64,000 nt of DNA from assembly GCF_018100925.1 (NCBI RefSeq), contig NZ_JAGJEH010000014.1, positions 80,668 through 144,667 on the forward strand, in the 5' to 3' direction. Source of the DNA: Pseudoalteromonas luteoviolacea. GTDB taxonomy: Bacteria > Pseudomonadota > Gammaproteobacteria > Enterobacterales > Alteromonadaceae. The notes under the pieces were generated by a model, which was given only the letters and a program-made list of their open reading frames with translations, ran no database searches and was not told the DNA's origin. The position numbers and the translations under genes were made by a program. Of this stretch, positions 42,975 to 51,312 are shown piece after piece. Position 1 is the first letter of the stretch. Every line of letters begins with the position of its first letter.

Positions 42975-43127
42975 TTATGCTGTTTTACAAGTTACATCCT
43001 GGCCTGCGGAGAAACCATTGTCTGGAGATTTAAATGCGCCACCGGCGACGAGCACGGTTTTTTGAGCGTTGATTGCCTGCTTGTCAGATAAGTTTTTGAT
43101 GCATTTCTTTTTGATTGTGAATTTCAT
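42975..43127 (-). CDS. Second tiny GG-leader peptide, possible RiPP precursor
   Basis: This 50-residue ORF is too short for usual ORF calling. It has a basic leader (MKFTIKKKCIKNLSDKQ) ending in LVAGG at residues 26-30, then a 20-residue core (AFKSPDNGF, then SAGQDVTCKTA) with one Cys, two Ser and two Thr. The start has AAGGAA just upstream of an A run. The leader aligns with the peptide at 9738-9935 in its basic K-rich start, LS(Q)DK and VAGG. No processing or export gene lies nearby. A bacteriocin or a signal peptide exported by a GG-peptidase transporter is an alternative. Confidence 0.55.
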   Translation of the reverse strand: MKFTIKKKCIKNLSDKQAINAQKTVLVAGGAFKSPDNGFSAGQDVTCKTA

Positions 43128-43413
43128 TTTTTTTTCCTTATAGTTGTTTGCACCGCTTAACTATTTTCGTTTTTTTTCTACTTGTCCAGCGGTCATATGT
43201 AACAGATTGTGTGCCACTATTGCATAAAGTTGATAATTGAGGTGGGTGAACTCAGAGGTTTTGCCAGTGGTTTGACAAAATGTGTTACTATGCACGCCTT
43301 ATGTAGCTATTGCCTTACTGTCTATGTTTATTGAGAGCGTGACAAAGGGGTAGGTTGGGTATTGATGTAGTATGCACAATGGTGAGTCTTAAAAGTTTAG
43401 AGGTAAACGCTGA
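43128..43413. other. Gap before the glutamine amidotransferase gene
   Basis: This gap must contain divergent promoters for the small peptide and for pabA/trpG. A TTGACA (near 43271) and TACTAT (near 43290) are present but spaced too closely to form one promoter. I see no other feature. Confidence 0.4.
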
Positions 43414-43995
43414 ATGTTATTAATGATAGACAACTATGACTCGTTCACATTTAACCTCGTTCAGTATTTTCAAAAGTTAGATCAAGATGTGTTGGTCAAA
43501 CGAAATGATGAAATATCTATTTCACAAATTCGGCAACTTAATCCCGATCACATTGTGATATCACCTGGGCCGTGCAGCCCTGATGAAGCGGGTATTTCTT
43601 TGCAGGCTGTACAACAATTACAGGGGCACTTCCCTATTTTAGGTGTGTGCTTGGGTCATCAAACGATTGCGCAAGCTTTGGGTGCGCGCGTACATCGGGC
43701 GAAATCAGTGATGCACGGAAAAGTGTCGCGAATTTATCATGCAGATAAAGGTATGTTTGCAGGCTTGCCCAGTCACTTTAATGTATGCAGATATCATTCC
43801 CTTGCGGTAGATGCTGCGACTTTACCTAGCACATTACAAGTAACTGCCTGGACCCAAACACAGCAGGGGAAACTAGATGAAATTATGGGCTTATGTCATA
43901 CTGAGCTTGCATTAGAAGGTGTGCAATTCCACCCTGAGGCAATCTTAACCGAGTATGGATTAAGACTACTTGATAACTTTATTGCTCGCTTCTAA
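43414..43995 (+). CDS. pabA: Anthranilate/aminodeoxychorismate synthase glutaminase subunit (TrpG/PabA)
   Basis: The 193-residue class I glutamine amidotransferase opens MLLMIDNYDSFTFNLVQYF. It has the oxyanion strand SPGPCSPDEAG, the nucleophile Cys in GVCLGHQ (about residue 79), and the His-Glu pair in QFHPEAIL (about 172-174). It supplies ammonia to TrpE or PabB. No partner subunit is adjacent. TrpG and PabA cannot be separated by sequence alone, and many species use one amphibolic subunit for both. Its isolation from trp genes favours PabA. Confidence 0.9.
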   Translation: MLLMIDNYDSFTFNLVQYFQKLDQDVLVKRNDEISISQIRQLNPDHIVISPGPCSPDEAGISLQAVQQLQGHFPILGVCLGHQTIAQALGARVHRAKSVMHGKVSRIYHADKGMFAGLPSHFNVCRYHSLAVDAATLPSTLQVTAWTQTQQGKLDEIMGLCHTELALEGVQFHPEAILTEYGLRLLDNFIARF

Positions 43996-44040
43996 CCTTT
44001 AAAGAGCTTTCTTTTAATATACCGAAAAAGACTATAATTG

Positions 44041-45216
44041 ATGACACAAGACATTAGGCAGTCACACATTGCTAAAGCAATCGCTCAGCGTGCACATGAC
44101 GTTCTAATTAGCCATAACTTTGCTCAACAGCAGATAGGTTATATTCATACATTTGACATGAACTTTGGTGAGTCTATCCCACAGCGCACGATGCTTGAAG
44201 TAGAGCTTGCGGCTGCGGCAAAACGTCAAGAAAAAAGCACCAGTCATCACAAGTACATCGCAAAAGCGAGCAATCATTTACACCAAATTATTGAAAGTGG
44301 AATAGAGACCCAGTTAAGCGATTTAGATTCTATCTATACCGATGTGGTCGGCGTACAAGACGCGGTTCCAACTGTATTAGATATTCTTGCTGTTAAATCT
44401 GCATCAGTTGGCCGTTTGGAACCTCTGGTCAATGATTTATCATGGCTCGGAAGAGACTTAGTGTCTCTGGTGAATTTACCCCAATATCGTAAAGTAAACA
44501 GCAAAGGCACGTCGGTTAAAGTCGATACACCTGCACTGGCCTTACGCTATTTGGGTCTGGAAAACTTGCAAATGGTGATCCCAACGTTTGCGGTGCGTCA
44601 CTGGATGCCACATTCAACAGAGCCCTTTCCTTTATTAAAAAGAAAGCTTAGAGATGTGAGCATGGCCAGCGCAATTGCAGCCAAAGCGCTTGCCCCACTC
44701 TATGATGTCAAAGAACAGCATGCTTTTACTTTAGGGATGTTACTCGATCTGGGCAAAATTGCATTGACACGACTCTACCTGCGGACGTTTGAACGTGTTT
44801 GGCAAGCAAAGGTAAAGATTGCCAGAGATAAAAATCAAAAAGATTTGCATACAGCACTACTAGAGCTAGGGCCTGATCCACTATTTTTGAGAAATTTACT
44901 GTTAGAGCATGCGGCGATTGTATCTCAGCGACTGATCGAGCAAATGTCGTTTAAGTACCTGCCTTTTAATGCTGCGATGTCAGAGTTCGCGCAAAGTTAT
45001 TTGCCGGACGTGAATAATAATACAGATGAATTGTTACCTTTAACGCAGGTATTGAAAAAAGCGTATGGGTATGCGCAATACCAACTTTTAAAAGACAGTC
45101 ATTTAATTGAACCAGATGAAGCAAAAGATTGGTTCATCTATCTCAATTTAACTGATCAAGAAGAAAAATTGTTGGAAAAAACGTCTTTACAGAGCCTTCA
45201 GCTGACAATTTTGTAA
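44041..45216 (+). CDS. HDOD domain protein
   Basis: The 391-residue protein contains an HDOD (HD-related output) domain (about 110-330), with the typical LEPLVNDLSWLGRDLVSLVNLPQ-like run. A central AFTLGMLLDLGKIAL segment follows, in which the catalytic HD pair is not evident. HDOD proteins are non-enzymatic signalling scaffolds. I placed the start at the ATG at 44041. It follows the amidotransferase by about 45 bp and is separated from astC by a 320-bp structured gap. Confidence 0.8.
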   Translation: MTQDIRQSHIAKAIAQRAHDVLISHNFAQQQIGYIHTFDMNFGESIPQRTMLEVELAAAAKRQEKSTSHHKYIAKASNHLHQIIESGIETQLSDLDSIYTDVVGVQDAVPTVLDILAVKSASVGRLEPLVNDLSWLGRDLVSLVNLPQYRKVNSKGTSVKVDTPALALRYLGLENLQMVIPTFAVRHWMPHSTEPFPLLKRKLRDVSMASAIAAKALAPLYDVKEQHAFTLGMLLDLGKIALTRLYLRTFERVWQAKVKIARDKNQKDLHTALLELGPDPLFLRNLLLEHAAIVSQRLIEQMSFKYLPFNAAMSEFAQSYLPDVNNNTDELLPLTQVLKKAYGYAQYQLLKDSHLIEPDEAKDWFIYLNLTDQEEKLLEKTSLQSLQLTIL

Positions 45217-45539
45217 AAAAACTGGAAATTTTTTCACGCTTATTCATTCATTCGCCCCATCGTAAAGGATCGACTAAAATCCTTGTATGATGGGCGCGTA
45301 TCCAATCATGTCGCTAATAGTTATTCACTGTTCATGAAAAAATATACTAAAGCCTTGAATATCAAGGCTTACAGGAATGTTTTATATGAGACATACCGGT
45401 ATTTTTTTGGAATAATGTGCGTATGAAATTTGCGCCAATTTGGGTAAATTCGGATCTTTTACAGTATTGCTTAAGGTGATTTCGTGTAATGCCGGCCACT
45501 CAAATTTCAGTGCTGAACTCGCTAAAATGAGGAATTAAA
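45217..45539 (+). promoter_or_regulatory. astC upstream region with two inverted repeats
   Basis: An imperfect 17-bp inverted repeat lies at about 45253-45297 (GCCCCATCGTAAAGGAT with ATCCTTGTATGATGGGC), and a perfect one at 45351-45369 (AGCCTTGA-ATA-TCAAGGCT). Neither is followed by a T run on the plus strand. Several TGAAT/ATTCA half sites are present that could be ArgR-type elements, but I cannot define a full box, and no sigma-54 site is visible. Confidence 0.4.
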
Positions 45540-46751
45540 ATGACTATTAATCGTGAATTATTCGATCAAGTAATGGTACCTAACTATTCACCTTCTGCTG
45601 TTATCCCTGTGAAAGGTGAAGGTTCTCGCGTATGGGACCAAGAAGGTCGTGAATACATCGATTTTGCAGGTGGTATCGCTGTAAACTGTTTGGGTCACTG
45701 TCACCCTGCACTTGTCTCTGCACTTAAAGAGCAAGGCGAAAAAATCTGGCACTTATCCAATGTCATGACCAATGAGCCTGCACTACGACTAGCAAAGAAG
45801 CTAACTGATGCGACATTTGCTGACAAAGTTTACTTTGCGAATTCAGGTGCTGAAGCGAATGAAGCGGCACTGAAACTAGCTCGTCGTTGGGCGCTTGATA
45901 AATTCAACGCGGAAAAGTCTCAAATCATTGCCTTCAATAAAGGTTTTCACGGTCGTACTTTCTTCACGGTTACTGTGGGTGGTCAAGCGGCGTATTCAGA
46001 TGGCTTTGGTCCAAAACCTGGCGATATCGTACACTGTGACTACAACGACCTAGCTGCGTTTGAAGCACTTATCTCTGACAACACATGTGCTGTGATGATG
46101 GAACCTTTACAGGGTGAAGGTGGTATCGTGTCTCCTGAAGCTGAGTTTGTGAAAGGTGTACGTGCGCTTTGTGATAAGCACAATGCGCTGCTGATTTTTG
46201 ACGAAGTACAAACTGGTGTTGGCCGTACAGGTGAGCTTTATGCGTACCAAGGTCTTGATGTAACACCTGATATCCTAACAACTGCAAAAGCTCTAGGTGG
46301 TGGTTTCCCGATTGGTGGCATGATCACAACGACTGAAATCGCACAGCACCTTAAGATTGGTACTCACGGCTCAACTTATGGCGGTAACCCGCTGGCGTGT
46401 GCTGTGGCTGAAGCTGCATTTGACACAGTTAATACACCTGAAGTATTGAATGGCGTGAAAGAAAAAGAAGCGTTATTCCGAGAGCTGTTGACAGCTATCA
46501 ATGATAAGTATCAAGTGTTCTCTGAGATCCGTGGTAAAGGTCTATTGATTGGTGGTGTGGTAACAGAGAAGTATGCAGGTAAAGCAAAAGAGTTCTTAAC
46601 TGAGGGTGTGAAAGAAGGCGTTATGTCACTGGTTGCCGGCGCAAACGTGGTTCGTTTTACACCATCTCTAGTGGTGCCAGAAGCAGATATCCGTGAAGGT
46701 ATGGCTCGCTTCGAAAGAGCGGTTGCTCGCGTTGTAGAGAACAACGCTTAA
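45540..46751 (+). CDS. astC: Succinylornithine/acetylornithine aminotransferase AstC/ArgD
   Basis: This class III PLP aminotransferase of 403 residues has the PLP lysine in TTAKALGGGFPIG (about residue 252) and the DEVQTGVGRTG motif (about 221-231). It acts on succinylornithine in the AST arginine catabolic pathway and can also serve as acetylornithine aminotransferase in arginine synthesis. Adjacent astA and astD genes favour the catabolic name. The ATG at 45540 follows AGGAATTAAA. Confidence 0.93.
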   Translation: MTINRELFDQVMVPNYSPSAVIPVKGEGSRVWDQEGREYIDFAGGIAVNCLGHCHPALVSALKEQGEKIWHLSNVMTNEPALRLAKKLTDATFADKVYFANSGAEANEAALKLARRWALDKFNAEKSQIIAFNKGFHGRTFFTVTVGGQAAYSDGFGPKPGDIVHCDYNDLAAFEALISDNTCAVMMEPLQGEGGIVSPEAEFVKGVRALCDKHNALLIFDEVQTGVGRTGELYAYQGLDVTPDILTTAKALGGGFPIGGMITTTEIAQHLKIGTHGSTYGGNPLACAVAEAAFDTVNTPEVLNGVKEKEALFRELLTAINDKYQVFSEIRGKGLLIGGVVTEKYAGKAKEFLTEGVKEGVMSLVAGANVVRFTPSLVVPEADIREGMARFERAVARVVENNA

Positions 46752-46837
46752 GTTGTCGCGCAAACCATAGCGATAACCAACGTGGCGTTCTGTTGAGCGC
46801 CACCTGTCTAAAGGTTTACTGAGGAGTAAGCGGGCTC

Positions 46838-47866
46838 ATGATGATCCTTCGCCCAATCCAAAAAAGCGATTATCCAGCGCTTTTGAACATTGCCCAAGAG
46901 TCGGGGCATGGTTTTACTTCATTACCTCTAAATGAAGAGTTGTTACAAAACAAGATTGATCGTTCAATGACGTCTTTCAGTAAAGAAACAGATGTGCCAT
47001 TTGATGAAGGGTATCTGTTCGTGCTTGAAGATTCAGAGACGGGAGAGGTTGTAGGCACCAGTGCTATTGAAGCGGCTGTGGGGCTGGACGACGCGTTTTA
47101 CCACTATCATTTGAGTAAAGTTATCCATTCTTCTCGCACTTTAAATGTTTATAAAGCAGTGGATATTCTAACGCTGTGTAATGACTATACCGGTGCGACA
47201 GAGTTATGTACTCTGTTTTTGAAAGATAAGTACCGCAAAGGCTTAAATGGTAAGCTTTTGTCCAAGTCTCGTTTTATGTTTATTAATCAGCATAAATCAC
47301 GATTTGCTGAAACGGTCATTGCGGAAATGCGTGGTGTATCGGACGAGAATGGCAGTAGCCCATTTTGGAAGTGGTTAGAAGAGCACTTCTTTTCGATGGA
47401 TTTTCCAACCGCAGATTATCTAACTGGCATTGGCCAGAAAGTATTTATCGCAGAGTTGATGCCAAAGTATCCAATCTACGTCAATCTACTGAGTGAAGAA
47501 GCGCAAGCCGTTGTTGGTGAGGTGCACGATAATACACGTCCTGCGATTGAGCTTTTGAAAGGCGAAGGTTTTACTTTCAATGGCTATGTCGATATTTTCG
47601 ATGCGGGTCCTACAGTTGAAGCGAAAGTTGACAATATTCGTACTATTCGTGCAACACAATTTTTCAAAGTGTGTATTTCCAAAGCAGGAACAGAGCACAC
47701 AAATGGTTCCCCAGTACTTATTGCTAATGATAAACTTGCAGGCTATCGTGCTACGGCAGTTGAGCTTGAAGTGCCACAGAGCGGTGACGAAATCACCATC
47801 TCGGCAGAATTGGCAAATGCGCTTCAGGTAACTGAAGGCGACACTGTTAGCATCGCAACTCTTTAA
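46838..47866 (+). CDS. astA: Arginine N-succinyltransferase AstA
   Basis: AstA succinylates arginine with succinyl-CoA, the first step of the AST pathway. The 342-residue protein has the acetyltransferase-like start (LRPIQKSDYPALLNIA), family motifs ADYLTGIGQKVFIAELMP and a late FFKVCISKAG region. It lies 86 bp after astC and 13 bp before astD, consistent with one operon. Two ATGs are adjacent; the first is used here. Confidence 0.95.
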   Translation: MMILRPIQKSDYPALLNIAQESGHGFTSLPLNEELLQNKIDRSMTSFSKETDVPFDEGYLFVLEDSETGEVVGTSAIEAAVGLDDAFYHYHLSKVIHSSRTLNVYKAVDILTLCNDYTGATELCTLFLKDKYRKGLNGKLLSKSRFMFINQHKSRFAETVIAEMRGVSDENGSSPFWKWLEEHFFSMDFPTADYLTGIGQKVFIAELMPKYPIYVNLLSEEAQAVVGEVHDNTRPAIELLKGEGFTFNGYVDIFDAGPTVEAKVDNIRTIRATQFFKVCISKAGTEHTNGSPVLIANDKLAGYRATAVELEVPQSGDEITISAELANALQVTEGDTVSIATL

Positions 47867-47879
47867 TTGGGATAGAATT

Positions 47880-49352
47880 ATGACAACTCATGCAGCACAA
47901 TTTATCAATGGTAAATGGTCAGCGGGCGAAGGTGCGGAATTTGCATCTATCAACCCGGCAAACAACGAACAAATTTGGTCAGCAAACGCCGCGACAGCGG
48001 AGCAAGTTGATGGCGCAGTAAAAGCGGCACGCGAAGCATATTACCTTTGGAGTGACCTAACTTTTGAAGCGCGTTTAGATGTAGTGAAACGTTTTGCCGA
48101 GGTTCTGAAAGAAAACAGTGAAGAGCTTGCTATTGCGATCGCAAAAGAAACGGGTAAGCCACTTTGGGAAACGCGCACAGAAGCTGGTGCAATGGTAGGT
48201 AAAATTGCCATTTCAGAAAAGGCGTATCACGAGCGTACTGGTGTTGTCGAAAATGCGATGCCAGTAGGTCGTGCTGTGATCCGCCACAAGGCACATGGTG
48301 TTGTGGCTGTTTTTGGCCCTTACAACTTCCCAGGTCACTTACCGAATGGTCATATTGTACCAGCACTATTAGCTGGTAACACGGTAGTATTTAAACCGTC
48401 AGAAATGACGCCATATGTAGCAGAGTTAACGCTAAAATTATGGGAAAAAGCGGGTCTACCTGCTGGTGTTATTAATCTAGTGCAAGGTGAAGTAGAGACA
48501 GGTAAAGCTCTTGCGTCACACAAAGGCATTGATGGGTTATTCTTCACTGGTTCATCTCGCACTGGTCATTTCCTTCACGAGCAGTTTGCCGGTCAGCCAG
48601 GTAAAATCTTAGCACTTGAAATGGGTGGTAATAACCCACTTATCGTGAAAGATGTAACCGATACCAAAGCAGTTGTGCACGATATTATCCAATCTGCATT
48701 TATTTCTAGCGGCCAGCGTTGTACTTGTGCACGCAAATTATTCTTACCACAAGGTGAGCAAGGCGATGCGATTTTAGAGCAGCTATTACGCGCAACTAAA
48801 GCCATCAAGATCGGTAACTTTGATGACGCTGAACAGCCGTTTATGGGGTCAATGATCTCTGCAGCAGCTGCTGCGGGCATGGTTGCTGCACAGCAACAGC
48901 TAGTTGAACTAGGCGGCGAGATCTTACTGGAGCTTAAACAAACTCAAGGCACAGGTTTTGTAACGCCAGGTATTATCGAGTGTACAAATGTAACAGACTT
49001 CCCTGATGATGAGCACTTTGGTCCTCTACTTAAGGTATTCCGTTATACAGACTTCGATGCAGCTATTGAACTTGCAAATGATACGAGTTTTGGTTTATCT
49101 GCGGGTCTATTGAGTGACAATGAAGCTGATTATGATCACTTCTTGCGTCGTATTCGTGCGGGTATTGTAAACTGGAACCGTCCAATCACTGGTGCTTCGA
49201 GCGCAGCTCCATTTGGCGGTATTGGTGCTTCAGGTAACCATAGGGCAAGTGCATACTATGCAGCAGATTATTGCGCATATCCGGTTGCTTCTGTAGAACT
49301 TGAAAAAGTTACATTACCAGGAAGCTTGAGTCCGGGCCTATCGTTAGATTAA
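47880..49352 (+). CDS. astD: Succinylglutamate semialdehyde dehydrogenase AstD
   Basis: AstD oxidises N-succinylglutamate semialdehyde to N-succinylglutamate with NAD+. The 490-residue aldehyde dehydrogenase has the catalytic Cys in SSGQRCTCARKL (about residue 282), the Glu in LALEMGGNNPL (about 247), and the coenzyme-binding FFTGSSRTG. Together with AstC and AstA this gives three of five pathway enzymes. AstB and AstE are not next to it; the AstE-family gene at 10144 belongs to a different operon. Confidence 0.96.
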   Translation: MTTHAAQFINGKWSAGEGAEFASINPANNEQIWSANAATAEQVDGAVKAAREAYYLWSDLTFEARLDVVKRFAEVLKENSEELAIAIAKETGKPLWETRTEAGAMVGKIAISEKAYHERTGVVENAMPVGRAVIRHKAHGVVAVFGPYNFPGHLPNGHIVPALLAGNTVVFKPSEMTPYVAELTLKLWEKAGLPAGVINLVQGEVETGKALASHKGIDGLFFTGSSRTGHFLHEQFAGQPGKILALEMGGNNPLIVKDVTDTKAVVHDIIQSAFISSGQRCTCARKLFLPQGEQGDAILEQLLRATKAIKIGNFDDAEQPFMGSMISAAAAAGMVAAQQQLVELGGEILLELKQTQGTGFVTPGIIECTNVTDFPDDEHFGPLLKVFRYTDFDAAIELANDTSFGLSAGLLSDNEADYDHFLRRIRAGIVNWNRPITGASSAAPFGGIGASGNHRASAYYAADYCAYPVASVELEKVTLPGSLSPGLSLD

Positions 49353-49403
49353 AATTACCTTCATTAGGTAATTCACAATGTTGTTTTGTGCAACGTTGTG
49401 ATG

Positions 49404-49463
49404 TGTGAGGTTGGCCTCACGCTTTATTCTTAAAAAAGCAGCATTTGCTGCTTTTTTTATTTT
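49404..49463 (+). terminator. Terminators after astD
   Basis: A GTGAGG/CCTCAC hairpin (49405-49420) is followed by a strong terminator AAAAAGCAGC-ATTT-GCTGCTTTTTT (49433-49462) with a long T run. Confidence 0.85.
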
Positions 49464-49524
49464 TCTGGGCCGCTCAAAAGTAGCAATCAGATCAAGTTTC
49501 TGCTTAAATCAATAGGAGATGTCA

Positions 49525-49887
49525 TTGGTAAACTCAGGTGGGCAATATATGGTTTTAGATAAACAAGGATATGATGAGTTAGTCATGTATCTGACACAAA
49601 ATTTAGCCTTGTTTGAAAAGCCGGGTGTGGTAAAGCCAAATGCACCTAAGGTCGTCGAATTAATAGAAGACGTAATTGCGGAACATGTAATTCGTTTATG
49701 CGAACAACACACTGGCTTATCAACGGAACAGCGTAGCTTGATTGTGCGCGAGGTTGATGGCATTGTATACGACTTACAGGAAGTGCTGTCGAGCGTAGTA
49801 GATCAACGTGTTACAGAAGAACAGCAAGAGTTTATCGAAGAGTTTGCTGGGCTGGTGAAGAACTTATTTGATTCAGCCATCCAGTAG
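49525..49887 (+). CDS. DUF3802 family protein
   Basis: This is a mostly helical cytosolic protein of about 120 residues (MVLDKQGYDELVMYLTQNL and VVELIEDVIAEHVIRL), consistent with DUF3802, whose function is unknown. The AGGAG at 49514-49518 abuts an ATG at 49519 directly, too close to start there. A TTG at 49525 has proper spacing and is my choice; an ATG at 49549 is a further alternative. It is followed by the OsmC-family gene with a 70-bp gap. Confidence 0.65.
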   Translation: MVNSGGQYMVLDKQGYDELVMYLTQNLALFEKPGVVKPNAPKVVELIEDVIAEHVIRLCEQHTGLSTEQRSLIVREVDGIVYDLQEVLSSVVDQRVTEEQQEFIEEFAGLVKNLFDSAIQ

Positions 49888-49957
49888 TCTTAATCTAATT
49901 TATTGTATTTTTAAACACCGCCTGCTGGGCGGTGTTATTCGTTTAGGGAGGTGCTAT

Positions 49958-50365
49958 ATGAAAGCAAGTGTGAAGTGGGTTGGAGGTGATACGTTTTTAG
50001 GGCTGTCTAACTCAGGGCATAATGTGGTATTTGATGCTGGTGCGGATAGTGCGGCACCCAGTCCCATGGAAATGGTTCTAATGTCAGCTGGTAGCTGCGC
50101 TTCTGTGGATGTGGTGAGTATTCTAAAAAAAGCAAAACAAAGCGTACAGAGCGTCGAAGTACAACTAACAGCACAGCGCGCTGACTCAGCGCCTAGAGTA
50201 TTCACAAAAATCAATCTACACTTTGTAGTTACTGGTGATAACGTGTCGGAAAAGCACCTAGCTCGCGCAGTAAATTTATCTGCTGAAAAGTACTGTTCAG
50301 TTGCCTTAATGCTTGAAAAAGCAGTTGAAATTACACATACCCACGAGGTAGTACAAGGCGGATAA
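49958..50365 (+). CDS. OsmC/Ohr family protein (YhfA-like)
   Basis: This 135-residue protein is of the OsmC fold and of YhfA length, with both family cysteines visible: one in SAGSCASVDVV (about residue 47) and one in AEKYCSVALML (about residue 108). OsmC-type proteins reduce organic hydroperoxides, but the YhfA branch has no proven substrate. The ATG at 49958 has a strong GGGAGG 6 bp upstream; the open frame extends further upstream without support. Confidence 0.85.
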   Translation: MKASVKWVGGDTFLGLSNSGHNVVFDAGADSAAPSPMEMVLMSAGSCASVDVVSILKKAKQSVQSVEVQLTAQRADSAPRVFTKINLHFVVTGDNVSEKHLARAVNLSAEKYCSVALMLEKAVEITHTHEVVQGG

Positions 50366-50457
50366 AAATAACGCTTTTTAAGCTGCTATTTTTCGTATAA
50401 AATCCGCGAACTTTTAGTTCTGCAGTGCAGATTTTCTTGTTTTAAGGTGGGTCTATC

Positions 50458-51267
50458 GTGAACAAGCCCTTTAATAAAATTAAACTCCATGGCTTTAACA
50501 ACTTAACAAAGAGTTTAAGCTTTAGTATCTACGATATTTGCTACGCCAAGACTGAGCAACAGCGAAAAGAGTATATCGAATATATCGATGAGCAGTACAG
50601 TGCTGATCGCCTAACAGATATTCTTAAAGAAGTGGTTGATATCATAGGTGCCAATGTACTTAATATCGCTCGCCAGGACTATGACCCGCAAGGGGCCAGT
50701 GTAACGATTTTAGTATCAGAAGAGCCTGTAGAAGGTACGGTACCCCATTCACAAGAAACACCAGGGCCTTTACCAGATTCAGTGGTTGCACACTTAGACA
50801 AAAGCCACATATGTGTTCATACATATCCTGAAGCACACCCTCACGATGGCATTTGTACATTCCGTGCCGATATTGAGGTATCGACATGTGGTATCATTTC
50901 ACCTTTGAAAGCACTGAATTTTTTGATCCACTCATTGGAATCTGATGTTGTGACGATCGACTATCGAGTGCGCGGTTTTACGAGAGATGTGAACGGTGTA
51001 AAACACTATATTGATCACCCAATTCACTCAATTCAGAATTTTATGACTGAAGATACAAAAGACGCTTACCAAATGGTGGATGTTAATGTGTATCAAGAGA
51101 ACTTATTCCACACTAAGATGATGCTTAAAGAAACTGATTTGAATACCTATCTATTCGGTATTACAACAGATGAGCTCACTGATGAGGAAGAAGAAGAGAT
51201 CCGCAATAAATTAAATCGTGAAATTCAAGAAGTCTTTTACGGTAGAAATTTACCTGATCCAGAATAA
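50458..51267 (+). CDS. speD: S-adenosylmethionine decarboxylase proenzyme SpeD
   Basis: SpeD decarboxylates SAM to supply aminopropyl groups for spermidine. The 269-residue proenzyme is the large E. coli type. The self-cleavage site that creates the pyruvoyl cofactor is visible at the KS of DKSHICVHTYPEAHP (about residue 117). The start is GTG with AAGGTGGG upstream. It ends at a bidirectional terminator shared with the TonB receptor. No speE is adjacent. Confidence 0.95.
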   Translation: MNKPFNKIKLHGFNNLTKSLSFSIYDICYAKTEQQRKEYIEYIDEQYSADRLTDILKEVVDIIGANVLNIARQDYDPQGASVTILVSEEPVEGTVPHSQETPGPLPDSVVAHLDKSHICVHTYPEAHPHDGICTFRADIEVSTCGIISPLKALNFLIHSLESDVVTIDYRVRGFTRDVNGVKHYIDHPIHSIQNFMTEDTKDAYQMVDVNVYQENLFHTKMMLKETDLNTYLFGITTDELTDEEEEEIRNKLNREIQEVFYGRNLPDPE

Positions 51268-51283
51268 AGTCAAAAATAACAGT

Positions 51284-51311
51284 AAAAACGGCGCTTTAAG
51301 CGCCGTTTTTT
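51284..51311. terminator. Bidirectional terminator between speD and the TonB receptor
   Basis: The 10-bp ACGGCGCTTT-AAGCGCCGT-type stem is flanked by A and T runs on both sides, so it serves both convergent genes. Confidence 0.9.
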
Positions 51312-51312
51312 A

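Noticed and set aside
45217..45539. Sigma-54 promoter for astC
   Set aside because: No TGGCAC-N5-TTGC element is present, unlike the E. coli ast operon.
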